Shown here: positions 24,911 to 37,200 of the stretch, piece by piece
Layout: each line of letters opens with the position of its first letter
How positions within the stretch are numbered: position 1 is the first letter of the stretch
Assembly: GCF_963662255.1 (NCBI RefSeq)
Contig: NC_085050.1
Location: forward strand, 24,422,631 to 24,486,630
Direction: 5' to 3'
Length of the DNA stretch: 64,000 bases
Source: Cinclus cinclus
Taxonomy: Eukaryota; Chordata; Aves; Passeriformes; Cinclidae
Made by a program: the position numbers and the translations under genes
The notes under the pieces: model-generated
What the model was told of the DNA's origin: nothing
Database searches by the model: none
The model's input: only the letters and a program-made list of their open reading frames with translations

Positions 24911-25383
24911 AATTTTTAATGATCTAAAACCAGGCGGCTGTTAGAGTAATCGTCCAATGTAAAGCATTCTGCATCACTAACAGCCTTCTAAATCAAGACT
25001 CTAGTTTTTATTAGTTATTGTATTGTAGTGCAAAGAAGAATTAAATCCAGAAAGTACTAGAAACTCCTATTAAATGCAGGTGAAACATGAAGGATTTTTT
25101 TTCCTTCTGTCTAGATACATATGATGCTTTTATGAACATTTTGAAATATTTGGAATGAACTTTGGATTTCAATTTACTCCATTAACTTCATGTTTTTCTG
25201 TTCAGAATGCTATAATATATTCCTTATGAGGTATCCTCTAAGATTCAGAACATTCTCAATAAAACCAGCTGGATAATAGAAGGGTGAAAATACATTTTAA
25301 AATGCTACATTTCTATGAAAACACCATTTCATTAGAAAGAAAAAAAAATCAATTTTTCTCAACACAGAGTTTGTTAATGTAAT

Positions 25384-25667
25384 GTAATCATAGCACAGTT
25401 TGGGTTGGAAGGGACCTTTAAAGGTCATCTACTCCAACCCTCCTACAATGAGCAGTGACTCCTTCAACTAGACTTGGTTTCTAAGAGCCTTGTTGAACCT
25501 GATGTTGAATGTTTCCAAGGATGGAAAATCTACCATCTCTCTGGCTGATCTGGTCCAGTGTTTCACCACCCTCACTGTTAAAAACTTCTAACCCACATTA
25601 GCACTCTTTGAATTTAACATTATTACTCTGATAAAAAGAAGTTTGTCTTCCATCTTTGTTTAAGACC
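25384..25667 (-). mobile_element. CR1 LINE, 3' half of a copy split by an LTR
   Basis: It reads as the reverse complement of a CR1 3' end, starting ATCATAGCACAGTTTGGGTTGGAAGG and passing CATCTACTCCAACCC and GTTTCACCACCCTCACTG. It stops abruptly at 25667 and resumes at 26663 at the adjoining consensus position. Confidence 0.92.
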
Positions 25668-26254
25668 TGTCAGAGACTGAAATATTATTGTTTATGACTT
25701 AAACGTTTTCATGAAAGACTTTTGGCTAATATAGCAGAACTGTGTTACAAAAGCTGCATAGATGACCACCACACCCTGAACGGGGCTCTGAGAGGCCCTA
25801 CACCATTTTTGCTGATGAAGAAAAGATAAAATAATAACTCAGGATGGGAACATTCACAAAGCACAAGCTTAACACCTTCAGGGAGGAGATGACAACCCCA
25901 GGGCTATCAGCTGCCAAGCTTGCAGACCCTCACACCAAAGGGTGGGAGAAGAGAGGCTTTGGGTGTGTGAGAAGCTTCTGGTGAGAGGCAGTGAATGTCC
26001 ATCCTCCGATGTGTGGACCAGCCCAGCTAGGGGGCCTTCACCGGGGAAAAACTTATCCACAGCAGAGGGGGTGACATGGACCATCAAATGGCCCCCCAAA
26101 GGGGTCCCCAGACCCTGCACCAGTGCACCAAAGATGATGCAATAGACCCTCAGTGTTGCAAGGGACAGTGTAAAACTGGCCTCCTGCAAAGGGGGCGCCT
26201 GGGTGCTCCCACCTGGCCCAAAGTGTGCACTAATCCCAGGAATTCCATACTCAT

Positions 26255-26322
26255 CGGTGTGTGGCAATGTGTGGCAGCGTGGCATGGTGTGGCAGCGTGG
26301 CATGGTGTGGTGTAGCCATGGT
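26255..26322. repeat. Short GTGTGGCA-type tandem repeat within the LTR
   Basis: GGCAGCGTGGCATGGTGT is repeated twice in tandem with shorter related units on both sides, inside the U3-like part of the solo LTR. Confidence 0.85.
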
Positions 26323-26510
26323 GTGGGACCCTCAGCACCACCAACAGCAGATGGAAGGAAGCAATGAGACATCGCTGGGACCCTCGGATGGATGATATGC
26401 TTCCACCTAACCCCTGTTATTCTCCCCCTGTCCCCCATTCCCCAAGCACACCTCTTTTTCTATTTCTTTCTTTCTTCTCACTTTCTTTCTCTTTGCCTTT
26501 TGTGCTATTA

Positions 26511-26516
26511 AATAAA
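26511..26516 (+). terminator. LTR polyadenylation signal
   Basis: AATAAA lies after a long CT-rich tract inside the solo LTR. Confidence 0.75.
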
Positions 26517-26662
26517 ATGTCTACATACTTTGGCACCAACATCTAACCTTGTTTGGTTTTAATTTCATTTTTGGGTACATTTTTAACCTTCTAAGTGCTT
26601 TCTGGTTTATACACAGAGATTTAGCTTTCTTTGTTTTTCTGGGTTTAAATTGGATTGTAACA

Positions 26663-27085
26663 AGACCCCATTCAAGTACTGAAAGACCACACTGAGGTGT
26701 CCCCTAAGCCTCCTTTTCTCCAGGCTGAACAACCCCAGCTCACTCAGCCTTTCCTCACAGGAGAAGTGCTCCAACCCTCTGATCATTTTCATGGCCATTC
26801 TTTGGACCCCTCTTCAGCAGCTCCATGTCCTTCCTGTGCTGGGACCCCAGAGCTGGATGCAGCCCTGCAGTGGGGTCTCACCAGAGCAGAGCAGAGGGAC
26901 AGAATCCCCTCCCTCCCTGCTGCCCACGGTGCTCTGGGTGCAGCCCAGCACACGTTTGGCTTTCAGGGCTGTGAGTGCTCATGGCTGGGTCATGTCCAGC
27001 CTCTCACCCATCAGCACCCCTGAATCCTTCTCGGCAGGGCTGCTCTCAAACTGCTCATCCTCAATCTCGTATCAGCAGGGATGAA
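26663..27085 (-). mobile_element. CR1 LINE, remainder of the copy split by the LTR
   Basis: It continues the CR1 at 25384-25667 in the same orientation: TTCAAGTACTGAAAG, CTCCAGGCTGAACAACCCC, GGGGTCTCACCAGAGCAGAG, then CAGCACCCCTGAATCCTTCT. Removing the LTR and one AGACC restores a continuous CR1. Confidence 0.92.
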
Positions 27086-30000
27086 CCTGTTAAATATGTT
27101 CAAATTGTTTTGTAAACATAAATCAAGCTAATAGGAACCCATCCAATATTCATTAAGCCTTCTAAGAAAATTTAAAATAGGCAACTTTCCATTCCATGCA
27201 AAGCTCTGTATACCAAGAATATAATACAGGGATAAGAAGGGGAAGAAACTTTCTTAATCGCTATTTATTAAAACTACATTAAAATTACGAGCTCAAGGAA
27301 ATAAACAGAATATAATTCTAAAATATTGCCTTTTTGGTAAGTAGAATATAGAAGACAAATGTCTTAAATGAAAAAAGTTTCCAATATAAAGAGAAATAGC
27401 AATTATTCTGTTATGTATTTCACTATATACTGTTCTTCCTGTGTGGGCTGTGGCCTAGAAACATGCAGTTTGTCATTATTGATAGAAACAATGAAGATGC
27501 ACTATTTTCTTTTTATTAGACAGACATCAGTGATGTCAGATGCTTTCTTTCACAAACTAAAACACTGCAATTTCACTCAGTTTCTGCTGTGACTTTTGAA
27601 GATTAGACAGGAAGATGCTAACTACCTTTTCTGCTTTATTTTTTTAAGGCAAGAAGTATGTATGTGTCTCCTACTTTTGTCAGCTTGGCTACAACAGAAA
27701 TATTTGGCCATCGGCACAATGAAGTGCCAAGAAATAAAGGATTAAACTGCATTTTCAAGCACAATTGGAGAATAACTTAATATATTGCAGAAACCTGACC
27801 AGTCAGTGTCAAGGAACAGCTCCAAAATGGCAAGGTGTCCTGAGAGGCAAAATATTAACTCCATTACACTGCTGCCCCATCATTACTTTGGTTAAGAAAG
27901 GTGTAGAGCAGAGACAAGGGCAAGTGTGGATATTGCACAGGATACTTTTTGATGTTAAAAAAAGGAAGAAAAGAAGAAAAGAAAGGAAGAAAAGGAAGGA
28001 AGAAAGGAAAAAAGGAAAAGGATTTGCTAGACTTTTTCCTCCCAAGAACAACAAGGGCCTGTCGAACTCAAAAACCCTGAGGAAAACTGGGTGACTACTC
28101 CAGTTAAAACACAGGCAGACCAGGTTAGTTAATTAAGGTGTCTGTTCAGGCACCTCACTGCCACATAGACATTTATTTAGAATACAAATGTTAGTGATTT
28201 GTGTGTCACCACTGTGTTTAGTTTGAGATTTCAGGTTTTTTTCAGGGTAAACTTTGTCCTTTTAATTCAGATCATTACTGTGCAATATCAAGTCTTTGAA
28301 TTTGGCTTAGGATAATGTATTTTACAGATGAGGAAATTTCTGCCAACGTTGTCTTTTAGGTAGTGATTCCCTTTTAGCATCTGCTGGCAGCAGTGCTTCC
28401 CAGTGACAAGAAAGACTTTTGTCACAGCTATTTCATCTGCACAGTAAGTACTTGTGGAGAATAGAAATCTGTTCTGTTAGAGAAATCCTCACCAATGAAA
28501 TAAAGAAATAATCCTTTTTTTTTCTTGTACATCTATTGAATGTTGCTTTGTTATTTCTGCATTTCCACAATCTCACAGCGCTACCAAAGATTGCTGCCAA
28601 ATGAGGTGCACTGATGATTGAGTAGAAAGTGGTGCAGCGTCTGCTGTGTTTCACAGATACCACTGATTATGGATCTGCTTGTCCTTCTGCATGCATATAT
28701 ATATATTACAATATGAAATCCTAGTTTCATTTTATCAGCTCATACTTCGCTATCAGGGAAATGCTTCTTTACCTTTTATATTATTCATTGTACTAGGGTG
28801 TGCTATTTCACCCTGTGTGACTGTCACAGAAGTTTAGCAGATGACTCTGATCTGCGACTGGGTAAATGCTTAATTTGCAGTCTTTTCACTTTATGGGAAA
28901 ACACAATTCCTGTTAAAACTCAGGCTATGAAACCATGTCAATTAGGGAGCACATTTGTTTCTACTGAACACAACTGCTAGGAAATAACATGTAACACTGA
29001 CTGGTTTGCATTTATGGCAATCACATAAATTTTGTCTTCAACTTAAATGAGTATTGATATATTTAACAACTGAATTCAAGTGTAGTTGAAACAAGATACT
29101 TGGGAATTAAACAAGAAATTCATGCTTGTATTTTGTTTTCACATTTTCAGTCATGAATCTGTAAATAACTGAATTTACCATTTATATATCTGGCTTCAGT
29201 ATTAGTAAATGCAGTTAGTGACAAGTACATTTAATTTATCCTCATTACAACAAATGGCTTTTGAAGTTCAGGAAATGTGTTCATCCATCCATATTTTGAC
29301 ATGTAAATGATCACTTGAAAAATAATGTTTCTTGCTTCTGGCTTGCTGTCCCATAAATACTTTAATATTTATTATTCTGCTGAACTGTACATATTTCCAT
29401 AATATTTCAGTGAATGTGTTTCATTGCATATAGAGCTCAAAATTAAGATCAAAAATCTTAATACTTGATTCATATATTAATCTGAGCTGAAAAGTGAAAA
29501 AAGATGACTGTAATTTTTAATGTGCTCTATCCTGGCTTATGATGGACCTCCAATGTGAAATTCTAGTTAATATATTTTGTTCATATGATTAGGACTCATG
29601 CTTGAAATGCAGTTTTATTCCAGTTTATCTCCATTTTTCTCAGAACTCTAAAATACATGGACCGCAAATAGCATTACATTAAGGACTGCTGTCTCTCTGC
29701 ATGGACCAGCAGTTACTACACAGGTGTAGACATGGAGTGCAAGTACAGCCTATTTAATTTGAATTATACTTTTTCAGTTAGTTTTGAGACTATGTGATTT
29801 TGCATGTCCCTACACATCCTGGTGGTGTAAATTTGTGGTTTAGCTACCCCTGCTGCTGTTCTTCTGGAGTTGCTGAAATCTGCCATCTATACAAATTGTT
29901 CAGTGCAAGAGGGTGCTCTCTCTTTAATACAGTATGTAAAGCATATTAGTTTAATTTCTGCTAATAGAGCACTTTCATAAATTTCTTGATATTCACGTAC

Positions 30001-30850
30001 CTTAGAGCAGTGAAAGCCATTATCCCTTTAGAAATGACAGGATTGCTATGTATATGTGTTCTCTGCTATTGTACACAGGTAAGTCAATACCTACAGCGGA
30101 TCAGATTTAATCTGTGTGTTGCAGGGACAATGTGCTTCTCCAAATACAGCTGCTATACTCATACGCCTGCTCTGGATCACTGCTTTGGTTTCTCGGTTCC
30201 TGTTGCATTCATTCACCATTCAAGGACGTGCTTCTCCTTCCCTATACATTTTCATGAAATTGGCAAAGGATTGTGTTTGAGCATTACTACCCAAATTCCA
30301 TGGGATCAGCCCAGCAGGGAACTATGTTAGCAAATTCATTACTGCACAATCCCAAGTCATTTTACACAGAACTCATGCTGTCTGCACTACCTATCACTTT
30401 TATGCAGCTTTTTGAGACCAAATCCTTCTAACTTAAAAAGGAGTATGAAATTCATACTGATATCCCGAAATTAAACCTCCTTTAAATGACTTTGCCCTCA
30501 AAATTTACAGTCTTGCATTATTTGGCATATATCTAGGTTTTGAATTTGATTAAATATTTGCAGCTTCCTTAGCTAAGTGGTCAGCTGGCATTTCTGAAAT
30601 ATTTTACATAGCTACAGCTGAAATCTTAATTAAATTGAACAGAAGAGAAAGGAGGAGCCAATATATGTAAACAAAGCAGTGATCCTTGCCTGCATGTCTT
30701 CCTACGTCTTTGAAACTTTAATGCAAAAATCTCAAGGAAAAACAGAGGAACACTAAAAAACGTTAACCTAGCAAAGATACAAGCTACGAAAAATATCTGG
30801 CAAATCCGCAAAGGCTGCGATGGAGAGGAAAACGTATCTGAGAATACGAC
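27086..30850. other. Region upstream of GUF1, no gene recognised
   Basis: AT-rich DNA between the split CR1 and the GUF1 CpG island. It holds a GGAA-rich purine tract at 27957-28022. No exon or clear transposon was seen. A YIPF7 5' exon could be hidden at its right end, because in human the two genes lie head to head. Confidence 0.45.
27957..28022. repeat. GGAA/GAAA-rich purine tract
   Basis: About 65 bases of pure A and G on the plus strand, made of AAGG, AAGAA and GGAAGG units. Confidence 0.9.
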
Positions 30851-31030
30851 AACATTGGTCTGCTTCCAGAATGGAACAGAGCTCAGCCTTGGCGGCCGCA
30901 GCCGTGCAGTAACCCCGTCTGTCAAAGGGCGGCGCGGCAGCAGCGCCCCCGCTCCCAGCGCCGCCCCGGCCCCGCTTCCGCCCCGCCCGCCCCTTCCGGG
31001 GCGCCGTGCGGGCCTGAGGGCTGAGCGGGG

Positions 31031-31095
31031 CCGGGCCGGGCCGAGCCGAGCCGAGCCGAGCCGAGCCGAGCCGAGCTGAGCTGAGCTAAGCTAAG
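31031..31095. repeat. Pentanucleotide array (CCGAG)n in the GUF1 5' leader
   Basis: Thirteen 5-bp units without indels: two CCGGG, seven CCGAG, two CTGAG, two CTAAG. The array ends 14 bases before the start codon and is probably within the 5' untranslated region. Confidence 0.95.
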
Positions 31096-31109
31096 CTGCT
31101 GCCAGCGCC

Positions 31110-31244
31110 ATGGCCCTCGCCGGCCGGGCGGCGCTGCGCTGGGGGACACGGCTGCCGAGCCCCTGTCCTGCCGCTGTCCCGCTCTGCAGCCCGGCCTGGC
31201 TGCCCGCGGCCAGGTGCGAGCGGCCCTGCAGCTCCCGCGGCAAG
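31110..31244 (+). CDS. GUF1: GUF1 coding exon 1 (residues 1-45, presequence)
   Basis: Starts [16 protein letters not shown] and ends SSRGK at donor AAG|GTGAGT. It has seven Arg and no acidic residue until position 37, typical of a mitochondrial targeting signal. Confidence 0.9.
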
Positions 31245-34200
31245 GTGAGTGGAGCGGAGTGAGGGAGTGAGTGAGGGAGTGAGTGAGGGAGTGAGGGAGT
31301 GAGTGAGGAGTGAGTGAGTGCACGTGTCCCGCTGCCCGAGGCCGGCCTGGGCCCCGCGGTCTCTGCAGGCAGCCCAGGCTGGCGGCCGGGTGTGAGAGGG
31401 ACACGCTACTCCTTGGGAGGATTGCCTTGCGAAGGTGTAGGGCTTGACATGTTTCAGTGATCTCAGTTCTAGGGGGAGGTTAACAAAGCTAGGGGAGAGG
31501 CATGTACTGCTGGTAGGGGACACAGAGAATGCAGAATTCACGGGCCTGAAGGATATTTGACAAAACTCCCAGGATAAGGAAGGAACTAACAAAGCCAACT
31601 CGGCAAGTGTGCTGAGATGGGCTCTGCAGAAAGGTGATTCTGGCAGGCGGAGATCACAATCACAGACCCAAGAACTCACCGACTCAAGAGAAAGAGACCG
31701 TGTTGGCTAACTAGCATAAGAAGCAAGGGAATCTTTTAACCAATAGAATATCAATTAATAAGACAACTATGTAACTTCTGGGCAGTGAGCATTAATGCCT
31801 TTGTTTGCTAAAATGTATAAATACTATGAACTCTTGATAGAGTGCTGGTTTTGTGGGTTTTCCAGCCAGTGCCCCTTTCTGCTCAGGACAATAAAAAAAT
31901 AAATCAAGTACATTGACTTTGTGTGTGGATTGGCCTCTTGCACACTGTGTGAAAGCATCTGTGTTGGTACAACACTCTTCCTGGCGTAGGAGTTTGCTGC
32001 TGCCCGGACCTTGTGTCCCTGTGACAAAAGCAGATCCTGCTTTTCCAAGCTGAGACACCTATGAGGGATTGGCAGAAAATGCTGATGAATGCTGTATAAT
32101 GATGCTAGCAAAGAACACCAGGCTCACTAGTTCCCTGCTGGCCCAGAGCTGTGTCCAGAGCCCGAATTAGAGAGATCTGTGTGTTGTTAACACTGGTGGC
32201 CAGAGTTTTTCAGCAGTGTTGCCAGTTGCTCTAAGGGGTCTCCAGGTTCCTGAAGCTCAAAGCAAGGAAGCCACTTTCATTCAAAGTGTATTATTACTAG
32301 GAATGAGCATGAATAACAAAAACAAAAGTTAGTGTTGGACCTTTCTATGTCAGGCTAGTTTTCTGCATTTTAAAAAAAAATTTGCCAAGTGTTAACTATA
32401 GATTCTTTTCTACAGTCTGCTTGCTGCTTATGCTAAGATCACTGCCACCTGAGTCTCTTAGGTAATGGCTCTGTATTCATATCATACTGGTGAAGAATTA
32501 TGTCCTTAACAGCCTCCTGAATTCAGTTTTCTTAATCCTTAAGCTTAGTAGTTTCACAAACGTGAAACTGTAAAAGTTTTCCAGCTCCCTGTTTCTATAA
32601 GAACATAGTACGTTTCAGACACTTTCCAGCATACTTCATGATTTTTTAAAGAAAAAAAAAAGTACCTCTGTGTGACTAAAGTGAAATACTGGGATTTTAA
32701 ACAATGGTGACAATGTAAGTTTTTGTATCTCTGTTCAACTTGTGCTTGTTGAAGAGAAAAAATAATTAAAATAATTAATTTATTATTTTAAAGAGGTAAT
32801 ATTGTATGTAGAGACTGTAACGATGATTTATGGAAAGAAATTCCTGTTTTTCAGGAAAAATTAGATATGTCGACATATCCTGTTGAAAGCATTAGAAACT
32901 TCAGTATTATAGCTCATGTAGATCATGGCAAGAGTACACTAGCAGACAGATTGCTGGAAATTACAGGTAAGCATTCTCATTTTATACTACCTTTTCATGA
33001 CATGGAGGGTTGCATGTTAAGTTTCTGTACCTTTGATTATTGCTAGAATTTCTAATATTTTTGCTCTTCTAGTATTGCTTGTGCTTGTAGGCTCTCAGTT
33101 GTGTAGTGTTACAGATACATGGACTTTGTGGTTGAGATCTGCCTACATGTAGGCGTAAGGGTGCGTAATTCATTTAAAGAAGTACATATTTTGGGAAGAG
33201 ACTGAAAAGTTTACTTCCTTGTTCAGGATGTCACTCTTGTCATTCCAATTTATGATGTTTACTGCCAGTGGTTGAGGTGGACAGAAGGGGTGGGACTGTC
33301 ATGATCTGGGAGTTTTGGACTCTCATTTTAGGATGAATGAAACAAAACCAGGGAGGGAAGCTTTCGATCAGTTGCTTTTTATGATTACTTCCCATGTTTC
33401 ACTGTGAGCACTTTTGTTTGATGCCTGTGATAGAATGGGGCTTTGAATTCAGGTCTGTCACTCTATATTAATGCTTATCTTGCACTTGAGATTGGTCTTA
33501 GAACTGTGGGCCACTCCTCTCCAGTGATAGGAGGTGAAGTTTCCTTAAATATCGAAATTACTTGCAACTGAATGGAATGTTTGCTGGTTCTTAATCTCTT
33601 AGATGATGTTTTCTATCCTGCTTATTCAGGATAGTATTTTGTGTAACTTTATTGTGTAGACTTTATTTGACAAATGTAAAGAGTTGATGCACAGTTTTGT
33701 TTTTGATTGACAAATGTTAGTTTGGCTTAATTGTATGGAAAAGCTTCATTTGCTCTTGGTTAATGGCATTTTCAAGATTTATGTAGTAATAATTAGGTAA
33801 TAAAGCTTTTTTTTTTTTCCCCTTATTTTTAGGAACAATTTCTAAAACTGACCGTAACAAACAAGTGCTGGATAAACTTCAAGTGGAACGTGAAAGAGGA
33901 ATTACAGTAAAAGCCCAATCTGCATCTCTCTTTTACAATCATGAAGGAATAAACTACCTCTTAAATCTTATTGACACGCCTGTAAGTTAAATATAAACAA
34001 TGTTGAAATCACACAAATCTAAATGTCTGTATAGTTAAAAGTAGGAGGTTTATGACTTCTTGTATTTATTCAGTTCCTCTTTTATAAGAATGTGAATGTA
34101 TATACAGATGAAAACAACATAGTACAGAAATCTTTGCAAAGATACCTGAAATTATAAGAATTTGTTTTCTCCATAGGGCCACGTAGATTTCAGCTATGAA

Positions 34201-37200
34201 GTATCGCGGTCATTGTCTGCCTGTCAAGGGGTCATACTTGTAGTGGATGCAAATGAGGTGTAGTACTTAATTCTTGTTTTCTGTTTAGTATTTCAGGAGT
34301 TCCTTAAGCTAGAGGGAAAACAGGTTGTGGGTTTTTTTAGTTTTTCTTGCAGTGTTTTTGCCCCTGGTCTATCTCCATGAACATATTATGTTGCAGAAAA
34401 AGGGTAATGGGATTTTAAGGCAGTTGCATATAGTCAGTCACCTTTTATTTATCCATCTCCTAAACAAAAAAGTTGATAGAATAGCAAAGTAATCTTAAAT
34501 TGTATAGTATGCCTAAAAGTACTCCCCAAAAACCACACCAGAACTGAGGAGGTTTCTGTGTTAAACTTCACAATGTTATTTTCTAGGGTATTCAGGCCCA
34601 GACAGTGGCGAACTTCTATCTTGCCTTTGAAGCACAGCTTTCAATAATTCCTGTTATAAATAAGGTAATAAACTTTTTAGTGTTTTCCATTAAATACATG
34701 GGTTGTTTAAATGTGTATAGTGCTGATCAGAAATGTAACCTTGAAGAGAAGTTTATAATAAGGAAAGTTATTTATTATAATATGTATGGGATTTAGATAT
34801 AACTTTGCTGGAATGTAATCGGAATTTGCTGTCTGTAAAATTTTAAAGTAACTACTGTGAGATTTTTAATTTCATTAAATACATTTAGGTATTTAAAAAA
34901 TGTAACACTTAAGGACATGCTTTTTTGTGGACTTCGCAGTGCTGAGTTTATGGTTGGAATTAGTGATGTTAAATATTGAGGAAATGACAGGAGTAGGAGC
35001 TCAGTATTTAAAAAGCAGAGTCAATTTTAAATGTAATTCTGTTATTTTCTGTACAATTTTGAGGGCTATGTTATTGGAATCACAAGATTAATTCCTACTC
35101 AGCTTATGTTAATTGCTTTTTGCAGATTTATATTGTACTTAATATTTGTTCCTATAAACAGTATAGGTAGCACGTGATGATTTCAAAGATATTTACCAGC
35201 TCTTAAAGGAAGGTATTTTCCTAAAGACAGACAGTATTTACTCATAAGCTCTATGTTGTACTTTTGAAAGCTATGTTACTGAAGGATGTGGGAGATGTGA
35301 TTGCTTGTATATTTAGCTGTTTATTGTTTTGCAGATTGACTTGAAAAATGCAGACCCTGAAAGAGTTGAAAAACAGATTGAGAAGCTTTTTGATATCTCT
35401 AGAGATGAATGTATAAGGGTAAGAGTTTTATAACATGGCTAATAATATATCTACTTTGTAACTAATGAATGACATGATTTAAGTGCTCTCTGCCTGTTTT
35501 TGTCTGACATAAGTATTTCTTTAAAGCTTGTTTCCTGTAAGAGTGGAGAAAATTAACTCAGCTAAAAATTCTAGTATTTTTTGAGGAATGGAATCTGAGA
35601 TTTTAAATAATTTCTCACTGCCAGTCCATAAATAGTTTTTGTTTCTATAATGACAATAATTGCCATTCACAAGAGAAAAAAACAATATAATTTACAGTCA
35701 AAGAAACATTTCATAGGAATTGCATTCTAGAGTGTCCTTTTGAGTGCTCTATGGGTAGTACTATCTGTGGCCACCAAAACTGTCTTAACATAACAATAAT
35801 TCTATCTATCATAACAGTAATGACCATTCACAAAAGAAAAAAAACAGCATAATTTACAGTCCAAGAAACATTTCTCAGTTCTAGAGTGTCCTTTTGAGTA
35901 CTTTTATGGGTAGTACCACCCATAGAATGGGTGGCCACCAAAACTAAGTAAACATGACACTGTTTAATTAATAAGTGTAAGACTTGTCTTATAAAATTGT
36001 TGGATTTGTTTTAGATTTCTGCTAAACAAGGAACAAACGTTGAAAAAGTTCTTCAAAAGGTCATTGAGAAGATCCCACCGTAAGTCTGTATTTAATTATG
36101 TACATAATTAACCTTGTAAGGTAATTACAAAGTCATTTATATGCATATATATGGTATTGGCAGTAGTTTTACACTTAATACACATCTGATTTAGAGAAAG
36201 TACTTCATAGGGAGATGTAAGAGAAACAGAAGGAAAATAGTGACTTGCACTTAAACAGGAGAGGTGATTTGGTCACTAGCGAGACTGAAAAGCAGAGGAA
36301 CATTTTCTTCACCTCTATCTTTACCAGCACTGTTGGGCTTTAGGCCCGGGAAGCAAACGTGCAGGTTGATGCACAGACCCACTGTTAGCACAGAAGGAGT
36401 TGGTATGTGAACTATTACAGGAGCCTGACCCCTACACATGCATGAGCCCTGATAGTACCCACCTGAGGATTGTAGGAGAGCTGGGTGTGTTTTTGCAAAG
36501 CTCTTCGTAATTTTTGAGAAGTCATGGAGATCAGGGGACAGACCAGAAGACTGAAGAATGCTAATGTCCAATTTAGAAGGAGATCTTAAAGGAGGATCCA
36601 GGAATTTATAGGCTCATCAGTCTTACCGTAGTCCCTGGAAATGGTATGGAACAAATCCTCCTTCCTCTGTCACAAGTCAGAGGAAGTTAAGTGATTGGGA
36701 AAAGCGAGCAGGGATTTGCCAAGGGCGTATCATGCTTGACAAACCTGATCACCTTCTACAGCAGAGTAACCTGTGTGGTGTGAGTGGTGGACACTGGCTA
36801 TCTGGCTTTCTCTCTGCCTGGATCTTTAGGTTTTTGAAAAGGTTTCTCACAGATTCCTGGAGAAACCACTGTGTTAGTCTGGAGTGGTCATGTTGTGGGT
36901 GGGGAAGCGTCTGACAGGCTGCACCCAGAGAGTGGTGGTAAATAAATAGCTCCTTTTCAGACTGGCCACAAGTATGGTCTGCCAGGGATCAGTATCGGGC
37001 TCAATGCTGTTTCATATTATCATAAGTTATGTGGAAGTTGGGATGTGTACCTTAGTGAACTTTGCCAGCGATACCAAACTGAGAGGGGAAGTAGACAATT
37101 CACAAAAGGGGAACCATTTTGCAGGAAGACCTAGATAGGCTGGAAGAGTGGGCTAACAAGAACCTTACAAAATTCAACAGAGGCAAAAGTTGTGCACCTG

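Larger units (their letters stand above)
25668..26662 (+). mobile_element. Solo LTR of an endogenous retrovirus, inserted into a CR1
   Basis: The 995-bp element begins TGTCAGAG and ends TTGTAACA, the canonical TG...CA ends. It is flanked by the 5-bp direct repeat AGACC (25663-25667 and 26663-26667). A pyrimidine-rich stretch leads to a polyadenylation signal AATAAA at 26511-26516, about 145 bases before the 3' edge, which sets the plus orientation. No internal retroviral genes are present, so it is a recombined single LTR. The 186-residue open frame on its opposite strand has no known counterpart and is taken as chance. Confidence 0.88.
30890..31400. promoter_or_regulatory. CpG island promoter of GUF1
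   Basis: A sharp rise in G+C and CpG density begins near 30890 and spans the GUF1 first exon. No TATA box is evident near the expected start site, as is usual for a housekeeping gene. The same island may serve a divergent YIPF7 start, which is inference. Long minus-strand open frames here result from base composition. Confidence 0.8.
31391..32026 (+). mobile_element. LTR-like element in GUF1 intron 1, sense orientation
   Basis: The proposed ends form an inverted pair: TGTGAGAGGGACAC at 31391 and GTGTCCCTGTGACA ending at 32026 (two mismatches in 14). Inside, in order, are a CCAAT box (31739-31743), TATAAATA (31816-31823) and AATAAA (31890-31895) followed by a GT-rich stretch. This is the U3-R-U5 layout of a retroviral LTR. 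No target duplication was visible at these edges, so they may be off by some bases. No retroviral genes are attached. Confidence 0.65.

Noticed and set aside
25878..26438. 186-residue minus-strand open frame
   Set aside because: It lies wholly inside the solo LTR, antisense to its polyadenylation signal, and contains a PCHTMPRCHTMPRCH run produced by the tandem repeat.
26697..27084. Plus-strand open frames of 97-108 residues
   Set aside because: They are antisense translation of a CR1 3' region, a common artefact in bird sequence.
31086..31679. 197-residue and 160-residue open frames on the minus strand over GUF1 exon 1
   Set aside because: They are antisense to the real first exon, with a low-complexity HSLTHSLT part caused by the minisatellite.
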